64,000 nt of DNA from Piezodorus guildinii (lineage: Eukaryota > Arthropoda > Insecta > Hemiptera > Pentatomidae), in assembly GCA_023052935.1 (NCBI GenBank), contig CM041292.1, positions 137,220,951 to 137,284,950 of the forward strand. The letters are read 5' to 3'. This document shows positions 36,160-47,233 of this stretch, in pieces. Below the pieces are notes generated by a model, which saw nothing but the letters and a program-made list of their open reading frames with translations, was not told the DNA's origin and did no database searches. Numbering within the stretch: position 1 is the stretch's first letter; each line of letters starts with the position of its first letter. The translations under genes were made by a program, and so were the position numbers.

Positions 36160-36914
36160 GAATCAGAAAAAAATCTTGCATTTTGAATAACCCTCAATCC
36201 TGGTTTAGCTGAAACAAAAGCTCAGTTTTTAACTTAAGGATTCGTATTATATTTTGAATTTTGAAATGGTTTATTCAAATAAAAAATTTGGAATATAAAA
36301 TCAATTAATAATTGATTAGATTATATAAGGGGTCGAATGTTATAAAAGTGAAAATGTTTCCTCTCAAATTTTGCATTTCATTGCATGTTTTAAGAGGTAA
36401 ATTATTTTGTTTAAATCGGTAATAGCAAGACGAATATTGAAGTGAAGCGGGTAATCTCTCATAAAAATTGCAAAACTGTCGCCATTTGAGTACTTTATCC
36501 ATTTACAGTTATAATGTAATGAGAACAAAGCGATCTCTAGAGAGCTGATTCCTACATGTTTATAGCTTTCTTGTGCATGAAAAAAGATATATAAGCAGCC
36601 TGTTAATACTGCTATAAAATATAGTAACATGAAAGATAATGCAGCATGAATGGAAATCCTTAATAGCGAAGGAGGCCCAGTTTTTGACTGCAAACGTATA
36701 TTAGATCAGTAGCCATATATGTAATATGAAAATTCAGATTTATACAGGAAGTTATTGTCTAGTTTATGAAGGAAAGTTGCCGGCTTCCATACCAATCGGC
36801 TCGCAGAAAAAAAAGAAGCCAGAGTTTAGTCACAAAATAGTCACATTAATCTATACCTGTTGCAACTGTTGTGGCCAACATGTACACTTTAAATTATTTA
36901 TTTATGAAATATAT
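36160..36914. other. AT-rich spacer, nothing recognised
   Basis: Open stretches on the minus strand (36305-36693) show no domain and look random. Confidence 0.4.
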
Positions 36915-36928
36915 ATTTAGTGTTTGTT

Positions 36929-37223
36929 TGTTTGTTCATTTATTTAACGTCACTTTATGCTACAATGGCTAATCGGACGATGCTACAGTGGGAGTCCTAA
37001 ATTTTAACTATCCAGGTTTTATTAGGACAGGGATCTTTAACGAGTACCTGACATCGCACAGGCTCGGGACCACCTTTTAACGTCCCCTCCGGAGGAAAGA
37101 ATAACTAAGCACAGCATAATTTTTTACTCCCATTAAAAAATCCTAGGACCACCTGCGGGTTTGAACCCATGACCTTTGGCATAGGAGCTGTTATGCTGAC
37201 CACTCAGCTACACGTGTTTCCCA
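36929..37223 (-). mobile_element. SINE family B, intact antisense copy
   Basis: A full family-B element reversed: the tail (tttgtttgttcatttatttaa) on the left, the tRNA-like head on the right. Flanked by ATTTAGTGTTTGTT at 36915-36928 and 37224-37237, a perfect 14-bp duplication. Confidence 0.9.
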
Positions 37224-37264
37224 ATTTAGTGTTTGTTGATATTGTTCTCAGTGCTGTGTATATT

Positions 37265-37545
37265 AAAAAAACTTGTACCTCTACAACCCATGAAGGGTCT
37301 TGGGCTCAGTTCATATAGAAGTCCCGTTTCTAGGTCAACGACCGTGCAATTAGGCCTTAATCACGCTCAGCCGCCAGTTTTTTCCCCCAATTTTGGTACT
37401 CCCTTTTTACGAGGCTGGGTCTGTCCTAGGAAGGTCTCCATACTCCCTGCTGAATTAACAGAATAAATAATATTCTGCCATAGCCAGGATTCGAACCTAG
37501 AACCTGAAGAACAGTGCTCTATCCACTAGACCACGCCTCTCCCTT
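37265..37545 (-). mobile_element. SINE family A, antisense copy
   Basis: The minus-strand head near 37545 carries GAGGCGTGGTCTAGTGGATAG (A box) and GTTCTAGGTTCGAATCC (B box). The body matches 59821-60163, and the left end is A7 on the plus strand. Flanks TGTATATT (37257-37264 and 37546-37553) form an 8-bp duplication. It adjoins the family-B copy with only about 27 bp between. Confidence 0.85.
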
Positions 37546-37929
37546 TGTATATTTATAAATGGCCATAATGCGTATTAGTAGGACTCTAACTAGCCCATCT
37601 ATTCGATTGGCTAAAACCAGTACGAATTCGGCCCAGAGTGGTTTAATATAGTACATGGTTGCTATCTATTTATTTTACTGCACTTCCTACACGGACCATC
37701 AACGTGTAGGATCTCAATACTTTGAGACAACTAATTTTAATATATTAGTTTTAATTTTATTTTTACCGCCACATTAGCTCTAGATCGCATATGATTTTCA
37801 CATTTTATTATTAATTATGGTTTGTTTTTCTAATCTCCTTTATTATACAATAAACAAGAATAAATAAAACAATTGCAAAAACAAAAAATGCAAATGTATG
37901 AGCCTTTAAGAACTTACACTACCTTTTGA

Positions 37930-38555
37930 GGTATTTCAAGTTGAACATTCTTAAGTCACTGTCTCTGTGGTGTTTGCAACTGCAGACTTTCGCCTCAACT
38001 TTACTGGATGAAGAGAAACCTTTTTCCAGGCTTTCGAAATATAATAGGCTCAGACTGCAGAGTCCAGACCTCTTCCCTCGACAAGAACATCGGGACAGTG
38101 CTTTGCCACCTCCTCAGACCTGGGTAGTGGTGCAATATCTCTGAAGGGTGGGTTGGCACAGGCCTTCAGTCCATCAAAGAACTTGACGTGACTCCGGCCT
38201 TCGTACTCAGGCAATGGGGGTAGCTGGAGCTCCTCGTGAATGCGGCTATTTCGTGCCCTCGGAAAGAAGTGCCACGGACGATCCGCTGGAGGATGAAGAG
38301 TAGCTCTGTAGACTATGGAGAGTCGTTTTATAAAGATAGCGAAACAATGGTGCCCATAGAGAAGGGTAGGCCTGATAATGACCTTTTAAATATGAAGTTT
38401 CATAAGTAAAGATAACTGCGGCAAAGTCAGTAGATAATAGAGCCTTTACGTCTTTAATCGTGCCAATTTCAATCTCTTCCGAACGTAACTGGAGAAGGTA
38501 AGATTTCTGTCCAATATCACGCCCAGGTAGAGAATAGTGTGGGATAAGGCAGTTC
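37930..38555 (-). mobile_element. R1/Jockey-type LINE remnant, antisense
   Basis: The minus-strand translation shows ILYLGVILDRNLTFSSYVRK, then IIRPTLLYGHH, then RARNSRIHEELQLPPLP, the usual order after the RT fingers/palm of Jockey-superfamily elements. The frame is broken by stops. It differs from the Jockey copy inserted next to it at 38569. Confidence 0.65.
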
Positions 38556-38568
38556 CTTATTCATTTTT

Positions 38569-39480
38569 TTTTTAAATTTTTGAATTTTACAACTGTATAT
38601 ACATAATACAACAAGCAGTTGTATTAATAAAATACAACTGTATATATAAAATACAACTGTATATACATAAATACTGTATATACATAAATACAACAAAAGT
38701 GTTGAATTATAATAAAGGGCGTGGAAAGGCTTGTGAAGAAACTACCCAGTGGTAGAACTTCTATGTCTATTTAAGTTAGTAGGTCCCGAGGCCATCTTCT
38801 TTCTAATCGCCTCGGAGGTTTATCAGGAATATGTGAGGTTGATAGGTTGCGCACAAGAAGGTTTTTGTGGGTTGGGAGTTTGGAATTGAAAGTGGTATAT
38901 ATGGTACAAGAAAGGTTTGCAACAGATGGGACATTCAGGTCCTTATGGATGATTTATTTGTAACGAATAAGATTTAAGATTTTACGAAGGATTTTGGGTT
39001 GTAAGCATTGGGATGCGGGAGGAATTTGATGGTTTAGTAGAGCCCCAAAGCTCAACTCCGTAAGTCCAGATAGGGCCTGATAATGGAAACATATGAGAGC
39101 TTTATGTAATAGAGTGGAAGTTTTGAGCGTTTTTCAAGTAAGTGTTGCAGTAATCGGTATCCACGAGCAGTTTCTTGTCGTTTAAGTCTTGTATGAGGAT
39201 TCCAAGTTAGACGTTTGTCAAGATGGAGTCCTAGGTATCGGGTTCGTTCTACAGGAGTGAGTGGGGTGTTATTAAAGGAAACAGTGGGACAGGAGGTCAT
39301 CGGTTTGCGACGAAAGGTAAAGGTAATTTAGTGGGATTTGGTAGGATTAATTTGGTTCTCCAGTTCTGACACCATTTCTCGATGGCTGTGAGGTGGGACT
39401 GAAGGACTTGGGATGCTATGGTTGGGTCATTATGGACTGATAACACACTTGTGTCATCCGCGCAGGTATTGAGGACAGTG
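38569..39480 (-). mobile_element. Jockey-type LINE, 5' truncated at the RT active site
   Basis: On the minus strand it begins inside RT at CADDTSVLSVHND, where Cys replaces the usual Tyr or Phe before ADD. Then come LTAIEKWCQNWRTK, SCPTVSFNNTPLTPVE and RTRYLGLHLDKRLTWNPHT, followed by a 3' UTR with a poly-A tail (T-run at 38564-38572). A perfect 13-bp duplication CTTATTCATTTTT (38556-38568, 39481-39493) defines the insertion, right at the edge of the older LINE remnant. Same family as 32656-33738. Confidence 0.88.
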
Positions 39481-39779
39481 CTTATTCATTTTTAAATAAC
39501 AGTTTAATATTTTTTGTAAGCACAAAAAGGAATTTTGAAGGATATGCCCAATTTTAATATTTTAAGAATGTACTTAATAATGAGATGACCAAGCCTATCT
39601 CTCATTCTTTGAGATTCTTGCTTACTGTTGTTTTTTTGGATCATAAGTTATAAAACATAGGACTCACATGCAGCTCACTTAGGCATGAAAGGACTAGCAA
39701 GGAGTTATTGTTAGTAGCCAACTATTGGTGCTGACAGAGGCTAGTCCGTAACTGAAGGCCATGGTTTCAGAACTCGAGC

Positions 39780-40075
39780 AATCCACAAATGATTGGTCAA
39801 TGTTCGATACCACTTACACATGGCAGCGTCTACACCAGGAATTTTCTGGCCCACTCCAGGAATGTTACTTCTTGATTCTTTTAGATGCGTTCTTGAAGTG
39901 GTTAGAAGTAGTAGATCATTCTAACATTACAAGGACAATAAGGCAGCTAAGTACCTTTTTTTGGGAGCTTTGAACTACCATTAACACTGGTCACAGATAA
40001 CAATTTATAGCCGAGGAAATTCAGAAATTAAATTTGGAAGGAAGCTCAGGATACGCTTGGATATACTCAAGTAAT
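39780..40075 (+). pseudogene. Gypsy-type integrase fragment
   Basis: The translation reads WQRLHQEFSGPLQECYFLIL, DAFLKWLEV, then, after a frameshift, LTLVTDNN and AEEIQKLN. This is the catalytic core of a Ty3/Gypsy integrase. The first catalytic Asp (family HIDFAGP) is replaced and the frame is lost, so the copy is dead. It belongs to a family different from the Gypsy copy at 47229. Confidence 0.7.
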
Positions 40076-40770
40076 TAGGCAAAGAGACAGCTAAAATGTA
40101 AAAAATAGGATCCTTAATTCAAAGCAAAGAGCAAATACAACAAAAAACGATCAACAAAGAGCAAATCCAGCAAAGTAATAATAAAAAATAATGGAGATAG
40201 TCTATCGAAAATATAAGGGATAAAACTTAAACCAAAGTAGTACGGTGAAATAACGAAATCGAAAATAGTTTTAAAATGTAAAATTGTATACTACATTCGC
40301 TTTAATTTTATCTCTTACCCCTCTATCTTTATTTAATATACATATAAAACGATAAAAAAAAAATTGCAATATCCAATCAATGAGAAAGAATTTATATAGT
40401 GATAGGTCAATAAAATAAATTTGGAGAGTGAGAGAAGCATGTTGGAAAAACCAGCAGCCCAATAAACCAGAGCTCGCATTTAGATTTCTAGATAAATTGC
40501 GCCAATTATCCAAGCCTGATCAACTCGTCTAAACGGCTTTTGAGGGTGGAGCTCGTCTCGAAATAACACCAGCTGAAGGGAGAAGAGACCAATCTCTTGG
40601 ACCATTTATCCAGGATAGAGGGAGTCCATCGGAAGAGCCAGCAAGAATACCGAAGGAATAGTGTATTGGCTGGTGACCCCTTATCACTAAGGAGATATAC
40701 GTAGTTCCGCTGGCCATCACTTTGTTACATATTTCGATAATATGCAATAATCGAATGCATAAGAAACACA
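40076..40770. other. Unannotated DNA
   Basis: Short open stretches on the minus strand (40271-40513, 40529-40771) without recognisable domains. Confidence 0.35.
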
Positions 40771-40774
40771 TATT

Positions 40775-41165
40775 GTCAGTGGTTGGTTTGTCTTAGAGGC
40801 ATAAAACCCTAATAGGGTCATCAACGGCTGAAGGGAAATTTAAACGAATTCCACACCATTAAGACGCTTGGAAATTTGTTAGTGATTCTAGTTCACGTCA
40901 ACTTTTTAGATACGCTGCTTATAATCTTCCGTCGTCACGTCTAGAGACACGCCTTTCTGAGAAAGTACTCTTCTGAAGGTATGCTATACTTCTACAATGT
41001 GATTTATATTAAAAAGTGTCTCGCACATTGAGCATCTTGACGATAGTTCTTTTTTGATCAGGTGCTCCATTATGTAGTTTATGTTATAATGAGTATGTGT
41101 GGAATCGACCATGAAAATACAATCTGCACAAGTGAAACAGGAAAAAAGTAAATTAAATATATAGG
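40775..41165 (-). mobile_element. Jockey-type LINE C-terminal remnant
   Basis: On the minus strand HTHYNINYIMEHLIKKE, then CSMCETLFNINHIV, resembles the Cys/His end of Jockey RNase-H-like regions. The 3' UTR phrase cgttgatgaccctattagggt also appears in the element at 53105-53575, so the two are relatives. Confidence 0.55.
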
Positions 41166-41536
41166 ATTTCAAGTGGTTTCGATTTGTAAGTCATTTTGTT
41201 AAACGAATCCTTCATCAATACCTGAACTGGAGACGATTTAACTTATGACACTCAATTGTAATATTTAAAGCATAACCAGGAAACAGGCTTGAATTGAGGT
41301 CCTTCTACATTAGCATGGACTCATAAGTCTCTTGATTTTTCTTAGGGAACTAATTATGATTCGCATTAACAGGAGAGCAACAAAACCTCTGTGAGATAAG
41401 GCAAATTAGTCTCTTGGGAGGATAAGGACAAATCTTTTCTGGATCCTTACCTCCCTGTTTCATAAGTAGGTGCATTACGAAAAATAGTCGATTCACTATA
41501 AATACCATACTTCCAAGGAGGTATTTTACATTTTTG
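41166..41536. other. Unannotated spacer
   Basis: No ORF or repeat recognised. Confidence 0.4.
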
Positions 41537-41881
41537 ATTATGTTGTTCTCTCGGCGGAACCTACCCGCTAGGGAGCGCGTCCCCTGGTTTTACGGATGCG
41601 GGATCCCTCTTAGGAGGGGTGGTCTGAATATACAGAATAAAGACCCGTGGATCAATAGGTGCCCAGTGCTGGGGGGTATAGCCCGGACATCCTTCTTCCC
41701 GAGGGGATCTAAATATTCGGGAAGCCAGTAGTACCGAGGTAACGGGGTCTCCTGAGCTGGGCCAATCACACGCTTGGGGGAATAACTGGTTCAAAGAAAC
41801 TTGGTAAATAGCCTCGGAGCTGGACAGTCTAGAATGAAACGACCCGGCACGGGTAAGGAAATACGATTAGGAACCTGAAAT

Positions 41882-42620
41882 GTGAGATCACTCACCGGCA
41901 AAGAAGTTGAAATTATAGAGGAAATGGCGACATACAGGCTACATATTCTTGGGCTGAGTGAGGTAAAGAGGAAGGGCTCTGGCGAGTACAGGATAGACCG
42001 AGGGCACACTTTAGTTTTCTCAGGGGTTCCACCGGGAAACAGAGCTGTAGAAGGTGTGGGCATCATAATGAAAGATGAGCTTTTTAAGAAGGTTGCCAAA
42101 TGGGAGCCAGTTAGCCCTCGCATTATTGTGGCAAATATAAACCTGCGTATTGGAGACTGGGCTCTTATCCAAGTTTATGCCCCTACAAATGACTCTGATA
42201 TCCTCGAGAAAGAGCAGTTCTACAGCGATTTGGAGCGAACTACTGTTAAAGCAAGGGATAACAACAGAAGCATATTAATAATGGGAGATCTAAATGCGAG
42301 AACGGGCAATGAACACATTAGAGCTCATCGAGTGATGGGCCTGCATGGTGGAGAAAGCATTAAGAATGAAAAGCTTAATAGGTTTCTGCATTGAGAATGA
42401 TCTACTGTTGGGAAACTCCTTCTTTCCCCATAAGAGGGTACATAAAATTACCTTTTCTGCTGCCGAGAATGGTGCCAATAGTGTCATAGACTACTTTATC
42501 TATAGTCGTGACATCAGGAGGTACTTCACGGATGTGAAGGTAATTAGAGGTGTTGAAAAAAGAAGTGACCATATGCTTTTAATGGCTGATACCCGGGTAC
42601 TGCGGGAACGCAAAGTGTAA
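41882..42620 (+). pseudogene. RTE endonuclease domain (broken)
   Basis: Exonuclease-endonuclease-phosphatase fold, which nicks target DNA for target-primed reverse transcription. The key residues seen are E in LSEVK, the YAP loop, D and N in GDLNAR, and the SDH motif (RSDHMLL). An in-frame TGA replaces the expected Trp just before VRSLTGKEV, and a frameshift near 42390 separates the second half. Confidence 0.85.
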
Positions 42621-42929
42621 CCAAAATCATGTGCTGCAGGACCCTCAGAAGGGAGAAGAATACAGGGAAGAATTAAGGAAAAGGCTTCAAGAATTAAAAA
42701 GCGAATGCTCCCCTAATTAACTTGTGGAGTTACATAAAGAATAGTGTACTGCATTCAGCATCTCTAGTGTGCGGAGTAAAGCGAATATCCACAAAGGGCA
42801 AGCGAACTTCTTGGTGGACTGAAGAGCTTAGGGCACAGGTCTAAGAAAAGAAGATTGCATGGAAGAACTACTGCAAAAACAAAACTCCAGAGAAATGGCA
42901 GGGATATGTAGAGGTGCGTAACAGAAGAA

Positions 42930-44362
42930 GTGAGAAGAGCTAAACAGAGGTCTTGGGAGGAATTCGGGGAAAAGCTAAACCAAGACCATGGAGATAACAT
43001 TAAGCAGTTCTGGAAAAAGATTAAAGCTTTAAGAAGCCGAAAAAGTAAAGAAATAAGAAATATAAAGAATGAGCAAGGGAGGGTGGTAACGGAGGAGAAG
43101 GCTATTCTGAAGGTCTGGTGCAAACATTACGAGAAGCAATTTTGCGTAGATGATACCTATCCAGAAAACCAAGAAGGACCGTGGAATGGGGTTGATTTTA
43201 ATGAGGTGATGGAGGAGGAGGAAATTGAAATGGCTATATCGAGAATGAAGACAGGAAAAGCACCGGGTCGAGACAACATAGTGGCATAATACATCAAGGC
43301 GGGAGGCCTAGAGTTAGTCAGAGCCCTACAAGTCCTTTTCTAAAAAGCTTGGAATGAGAAGAGGATCCCAACAGACAGGGAATACAACGTTATCATTCCG
43401 ATACACAAGAAAGAGTCCCTGCTCGAATGCTCGAATTATCGCCCTATATGCCTCTCACCAACAATCTACAAACTTTATTCGTCTATTCTGGAGGGAAGGG
43501 TAAAACCCCTTGTGGAGCACCAAATCGAGGAAGAACAAGCCGGGTTCAGACCAGGACGGCAAACCCAGGACCACATTTTCTCTTTGCGAAATGTTCTCCA
43601 GAAATCTTGGGACAGAGACAAAAGTATGTATCTCGCCTTCCTTGACCTCAAAGCAGCGTTTGATTCCGTTCCAAGACAAGAATTATGGGAGGCTCTCTAA
43701 GTAAAGAATGTCCCAAGAAACTTGGTGGAAGCCATTAAGTCCATTTATCAAAAACCAAAAGAAGTAGTAAGGCTGAACGGATAGGAGTCTGATGTCTTCA
43801 GCATAGCAAGGGGTGTCAAACAAGGGAACAGTTGAAGCCCTTTGCTATTCTTGCTCTACATGGATGGAGTGGCCACCATATGCAAAAGAAGAACGGAGAG
43901 GACCTTCCTGGGTCGTAGAAACCTTCGCCCAGTGGTGATTCAATTTCTCCTCTACGCGGATGACATTGTTCTTGTGGCGGACACGGTTGATAAATTGCAG
44001 CAAGAGGTGACTGAATGGCAAGAAGAGCTCAGCCAAAAAGGAATGAATAAATAAATAGCAGCAAAAGCAAGATACTACAAGTGGGAAGGCAAGAGGAAGA
44101 TTTCCATATATACTGTAACGGAGAGGAAATGGAAGTGGTTTCGGAATACACCTACCTCGGCACAGTAATAGAAAGATCTGGGAAAGTATACTCAGAGATA
44201 TCAAACAGAATTAGGAAGGCAAATGCAGTCTACTATCAGATCTGCAACACTGTAATAGGGAAGCGAGAGGTGAGTAGAGGTCTTAAGCTCCATATCTTTA
44301 AATCAGTATATTTGCCCATACTCTTGTATGGAGCTGAAAGCTGGATATTGACGGACCGGTAG
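42930..44362 (+). pseudogene. RTE reverse transcriptase domain (broken)
   Basis: The RT palm and fingers are spread over several frames: ISRMKTGKAPGRDNIVA, QAGFRPGRQTQDHIF, LAFLDLKAAFDSVPR, then the active site YADD in LLYADDIVLVAD, then the thumb segment EYTYLGTVIERSG. At least four breaks lie between these motifs. The YADD residues are intact. Confidence 0.88.
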
Positions 44363-44771
44363 GAGAGCAGAGTCACAGCTGCTGAAATAAAGTTTCTGCG
44401 AAGAACAGCAGGAAAGATAAGAAGAGATCGTGTCAGGAATGAACGGATACGCCGGGATCTGGAGGTTGTGCCATTAAAATAAACTCTGCAAAAGCGTCAG
44501 TTGAAGTGGTTCGGCCACATCATTAGAATGGAGAAACACAGAGATCTCCTAAAAAACATCGATTACGTGCTAGATGGGAGAAGGCCTCGGGGGCGACCAA
44601 GGATGTCCTACCTGGAGTACGTCGACAAACTTTGCAGAGGAAGAGGGAAGGATCTTCGTCAGGCCAGAAACCAAGCTGGGGATAGAGAGGATTGGATCCG
44701 GTGGTTAAACGCTTCCCTACGCTGATACGGCACTATAGGGAGAAGCCAAAGAAGAAGAAGATTAAGTTGTT

Positions 44772-45054
44772 AATAGTCATGTAAAAATCCCGAAGAAATA
44801 TTATCAGGATTTGAAGTAAGCTACACATTAAGCTTGAAATCTCAACGCATGGTCATGAGATTACAAGATCTAGAGAAATATAATAAATTATTTCGTCAGA
44901 TTGATAAATTTAAAGCCATGTCTCTATCACATTTTTTTTTTCGCTTGCTAATCAATCTAAGACATATAGATAGTAAGCGACATAGTATAACCATTAAACA
45001 GATATAGAGCTGAGGAAAAGAAGATGAAGTAGGGTTTATTTTAGGAAAACGCTG
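44772..45054. other. Unannotated spacer
   Basis: AT-rich, nothing recognised. Confidence 0.4.
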
Positions 45055-45260
45055 CCAATTATTACACAACGGTTTATTATTTCCAAATTAGTGAAATACC
45101 GCGGACGCAAACGGATTTTTTAAAAATTCTTTATTCGGCTACTACGCATCTTAAAATGTAAGCCCTCAAATTTTGAGGAGAAGGGAGGGTAATTTTTTTA
45201 TATATGCTTGTTCGATTTCAAAGGTTCATTATTGAAAATAATAAACCAAAAGCATTTATA
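45055..45260. repeat. Dispersed repeat family V, inverse copy
   Basis: Inverse of parts of 30340-30765: caacggtttattatttcc, aaaatgtaagccctcaaat, gagggtaa and aaggttcattattgaaaat. It is shorter by an internal deletion. Confidence 0.6.
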
Positions 45261-45955
45261 CTAGTCTTCGTAACTATTTCTTTTTCTTTCCTTTCGGTTT
45301 TCATTCAAATAAAAAATAATTTCCTGATTCCAGAACACCTTACAATTTTGCTCTATCATCAATAATAACCGTGTTATCAGAAAATCACATGTCTTACAAG
45401 TTGTTGCTTGGCCATAAAATATTATTTTTTCTCTTTGTTTATCGTCGTGTCTTGATCTCGAAAATCATATAAATTTTTCTCTGTCTTTGATAATAATCGA
45501 GTTTTGATAGAGTTATATGGGCCATTCTCAGCAAAACGTACAAACGGGTGCGCCTTTCTTGAAAATTTCAAAAGTTGAATTCTCGGTCCATTCTTTTTTT
45601 TTGTGTCCCTATATACGAAATCTGATCTGATGTAGCCCTCAGTAGAGCTTGAATCGGTGTAATTATCTAAATAATTCATTCCAATAATAATTAATTAAAA
45701 ACAATAATTATTCCAGAAATCAGAAAGTGAGCTAATGACGATCTAGTAGTGAGCCAATGATTTATGGAATGATCTCCCGAAGGTTTTTGAAGTTCTAAAA
45801 GGGTTAACGCAGTCCTCGCCTCTTTCATCTGTTAAATAATTTAAAAAATTTGCTTCTATATACGATCAGCACCCGATCGAGTACGATAAAGTGTGAACAA
45901 GAATATTTCTTCATACCAAAGCAGTAGGTTCAAAGGGGGGAAAAAAAAAAACATC

Positions 45956-45998
45956 CGTTTTATCATTGCCGCACCTTCGGTGGGGTAATGATAAAACG
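45956..45998. repeat. Hairpin, 20-nt arms, 3-nt loop
   Basis: Arms 45956-45975 and 45979-45998 pair with two mismatches around a TTC loop. Confidence 0.8.
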
Positions 45999-46183
45999 GG
46001 TAATGATTGAAAGGTGCGTCAATGACGAATCGAAGGTTTTCCAAAAAGTTTTCTCTTTAAAACAAAGTATCAAAATAAAGAAGTACATCAATCTACTCAG
46101 TAAGCTGAACCCTATCACGGAAAAATAGAAAATTAATCAGTTAAAAATATCGATAACTTGCAGAGGTAGAGTAGGTGCGACAA

Positions 46184-46280
46184 TGACGGCCAATAAAAAT
46201 ACTCTTACTCACTATCGTACGTCTTGGCAGAGAGGGAACATTTGTACGATAGTGAGTGAGAGTATTTTTATTGGCCGTCA
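46184..46280. repeat. Hairpin, 37-nt arms, 23-nt loop
   Basis: Arms 46184-46220 and 46244-46280 are reverse complements with one mismatch. The arms start TGACGGCCAATAAAAATA. Confidence 0.92.
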
Positions 46281-46654
46281 CGAGGGAAATCATTTGGACA
46301 GCTTTTGTACGTTTCGTTGAGAATGAATGGCCCATATCTGATATAATTTGTGACTTAAATATATAGATAAACTGTTTTTCTTTTATTATTTTTTCTCTTT
46401 CTGTTTATTATGATTTACTGATTCTAAAACTCTATACATACTTTTCTCCATCTTCAAAATAATTGAGTCATGAACGTTTTCTTTTCTTGTTTCTCACCCT
46501 TTTTTAAAAATAATTATTTGCGGTTTTTTGGTTAAAAAACAATAATATATTTTTTCTTTATCTTCGAAAATAACGGAGTTACAAGCGTATATATAGGTAA
46601 GATTTCAATATTCTTCCTGTTTTTTTGTTGTTTATCACACTTTAATGATTCCGA

Positions 46655-46658
<4 letters not shown>

Positions 46659-46703
<45 letters not shown>
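46659..46703. repeat. (CT)n microsatellite
   Basis: About 22 CT units. Confidence 0.95.
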
Positions 46704-46706
<3 letters not shown>

Positions 46707-46993
46707 ATTAGAATTTTAATATTGTTTCGTTTTGTTTCTATGTATGTATATCTGAAAATATTAGATCGTATATAATTTTCATAATCTATGTTGTTCTTCA
46801 TCAAGTCAATAATGACAAGGATTTTGTAGGAATCATAATTCAAAATTTCATTATTATTTTGTTACTTTAAGTCTTTACATTTAGTTATTTACTTATAATT
46901 ATTAATTAATGTAATCTCATTGTTTAAACCCTCTTGACTAGTTCGGGAGGATCAGATGTCATGTAAAATCCTACTAATCTACATACTATCTAT

Positions 46994-47102
46994 TGTAACT
47001 ATTGTTAAAATCGATTATCGGTTGTATCTTAAACCTCCTTGCAATAACCTATTAATCTTGTTATAACTTTTAATTATATCAATAAAGAAGTGTTTTTGTT
47101 TC

Positions 47103-47103
<1 letters not shown>
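46994..47103 (+). repeat. Gypsy LTR-like segment 1 (plus)
   Basis: Starts TGTAACTATTG, ends TTTGTTTCA; contains AATAAA about 20 nt before its end. Identical by eye to 50565-50674. Followed by AGT and then A28 (47107-47134). Confidence 0.85.

Positions 47104-47106
<3 letters not shown>

Positions 47107-47134
<28 letters not shown>
47107..47134. repeat. A28 run at the centre of an LTR palindrome
   Basis: Separates LTR segment 1 (plus) from LTR segment 2 (minus). Its position about 20 nt after AATAAA is what a polyadenylated transcript end would show. Confidence 0.85.
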
Positions 47135-47233
47135 CACTTCTTTATTGATATAATTAAAAGTTATAACAAGATTAATAGGTTATTGCAAGGAGGTTTAAGA
47201 TACAACCGATAATCGATTTTAACAATAGTTACA
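47131..47233 (-). repeat. Gypsy LTR-like segment 2 (minus)
   Basis: Reverse complement of the other two LTR segments, starting at its AACACTTC end inside the A-run and ending at the TGTAAC complement. It directly follows the minus-strand polyprotein stop. Confidence 0.85.

Larger units (their letters stand above)
41548..44760 (+). mobile_element. Nearly full-length RTE-type LINE, inactive
   Basis: 3.2 kb bounded by ATTATGTTGTT (41537-41547) and ATTAAGTTGTT (44761-44771), an 11-bp duplication with one mismatch. A GC-richer 5' UTR (41548-41840) precedes one ORF. Its endonuclease has LGLSEVKRKGSGEYR, QVYAPTNDSD and MGDLNARTGNE (41882-42394), then DYFIYSRDIRRYF and KRSDHMLLMAD. Its RT has EEQAGFRPGRQTQDHIF (43512), AFLDLKAAFDSVPRQE, QFLLYADDIVLVADTVD (about 43945-43995) and YTYLGTVIERSGKVY. 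The C-terminal region has LKWFGHIIRMEKH and RPRGRPRMSYLEYV, ending at the TGA about 44723. The tail is (AAG)n. Stops and frameshifts (TGA at 41877-41879, breaks near 42395, 42618, 43287, 43698, 44052 and 44360) make it inactive. Confidence 0.92.
45515..46336. mobile_element. MITE-like element with inverted ends and nested hairpins
   Basis: The left end ATATGGGCCATT is followed by CTCAGCAAAACGTACAAA. The right end reads the same inverted, with a 4-nt insertion (ATTC) and CTCAACGAAACGTACAAA. About 0.82 kb, no coding capacity beyond short open stretches. It contains a near-perfect hairpin at 46184-46280 and a second at 45956-45998. Target-site duplication is not clear, so the superfamily cannot be named. 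Confidence 0.65.

Noticed and set aside
36305..36693. Two overlapping minus-strand open frames
   Set aside because: No signal, no domain, no splice borders; AT-rich chance ORFs.
46532..46843. Minus-strand open frame with an Arg-Glu repeat
   Set aside because: Translation of the (CT)n microsatellite; flanks are AT-rich and show no coding signal.
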